Positions 5,397 to 5,464 of a stretch of DNA of 5,464 nt are shown piece by piece. A model generated the notes under the pieces. That model did no database searches, was not told where the DNA came from, and was given only the letters and a program-made list of their open reading frames with translations. This stretch comes from Candidatus Bathyarchaeota archaeon. Lineage in GTDB: Archaea > Thermoproteota > Bathyarchaeia > RBG-16-48-13 > GCA-020355125. Every line of letters starts with the position of its first letter. The first letter of the stretch is position 1. The position numbers and the translations under genes are program-made. The stretch lies in assembly GCA_026014905.1 (NCBI GenBank), contig JAOZHK010000243.1, positions 1 through 5,464 on the forward strand, read 5' to 3'.

Positions 5397-5405
5397 TCCC
5401 CTTTC
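5397..5405 (-). promoter_or_regulatory. Ribosome binding site of the TIGR04076-like pair
   Basis: On the minus strand the bases read GAAAGGGGA, ending 9 nt before the ATG. It is the strongest Shine-Dalgarno-like site for a first gene in the window. The remaining bases to the window end show no gene I can support. An AT-rich patch just upstream (minus-strand AATAATAG, about 5411-5418) could be part of a promoter. Confidence 0.5.
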
Positions 5406-5464
5406 AATCTATTATTGGTCACGCAATGCGCAGGTCATAACGACTATGCTAGACGCGGTGGTTT

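Noticed and set aside
5406..5464. tRNA or start of another gene at the window end
   Set aside because: There is no cloverleaf pairing or T-loop consensus and no supportable reading frame in the last ~60 bases.

Overview
The window looks like a compact prokaryotic chromosome, most likely archaeal. The evidence for archaea is indirect: a stand-alone asparagine-synthase C-terminal domain without its glutaminase half, a tandem pair of TIGR04076-type proteins, a TATA-like element in the one clear divergent promoter region, and moderate, slightly AT-leaning base composition. An Asgard or Thorarchaeota-like source is a guess from the gene mix, not a demonstration. There is no rRNA, tRNA, CRISPR array or transposase.

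Layout. (1) Positions 1-1173 (+) hold the C-terminal ~390 residues of an M32 metallocarboxypeptidase, cut by the window edge. (2) Converging on it, 1202-2044 (-) encodes a 280-residue asparagine-synthase-like ATP pyrophosphatase. (3) A 148-bp divergent intergenic region (2045-2192) separates it from a + strand cluster. (4) The cluster contains a nitroreductase-fold flavoprotein resembling iodotyrosine deiodinase (2193-2780), a protein with an N-terminal two-cluster ferredoxin domain and a large uncharacterised C-terminal domain (2837-3547), a Cys/His-containing protein of unknown function (3544-4260) translationally coupled to it by an ATGA overlap, and, after a short gap, a small putative zinc-ribbon protein (4338-4592). 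(5) Converging from the other side is a - strand pair of TIGR04076-like paralogues (5040-5387 then 4642-5043), also joined by a 4-bp overlap.

The most interesting part is 2193-4592. A flavoprotein with what look like the substrate-clamping residues of reductive deiodinases lies beside a ferredoxin-fusion protein and a coupled cysteine protein. By context this could be a small, undescribed redox system in which the ferredoxin protein and its partner handle electrons for, or alongside, the flavoprotein. That is inference from gene order and motifs only. Two identical 16-bp elements, each containing the perfect 14-bp palindrome TA(CG)5TA, sit just downstream of two + strand genes and bracket the zinc-ribbon gene. 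They are the clearest non-coding structure in the window.
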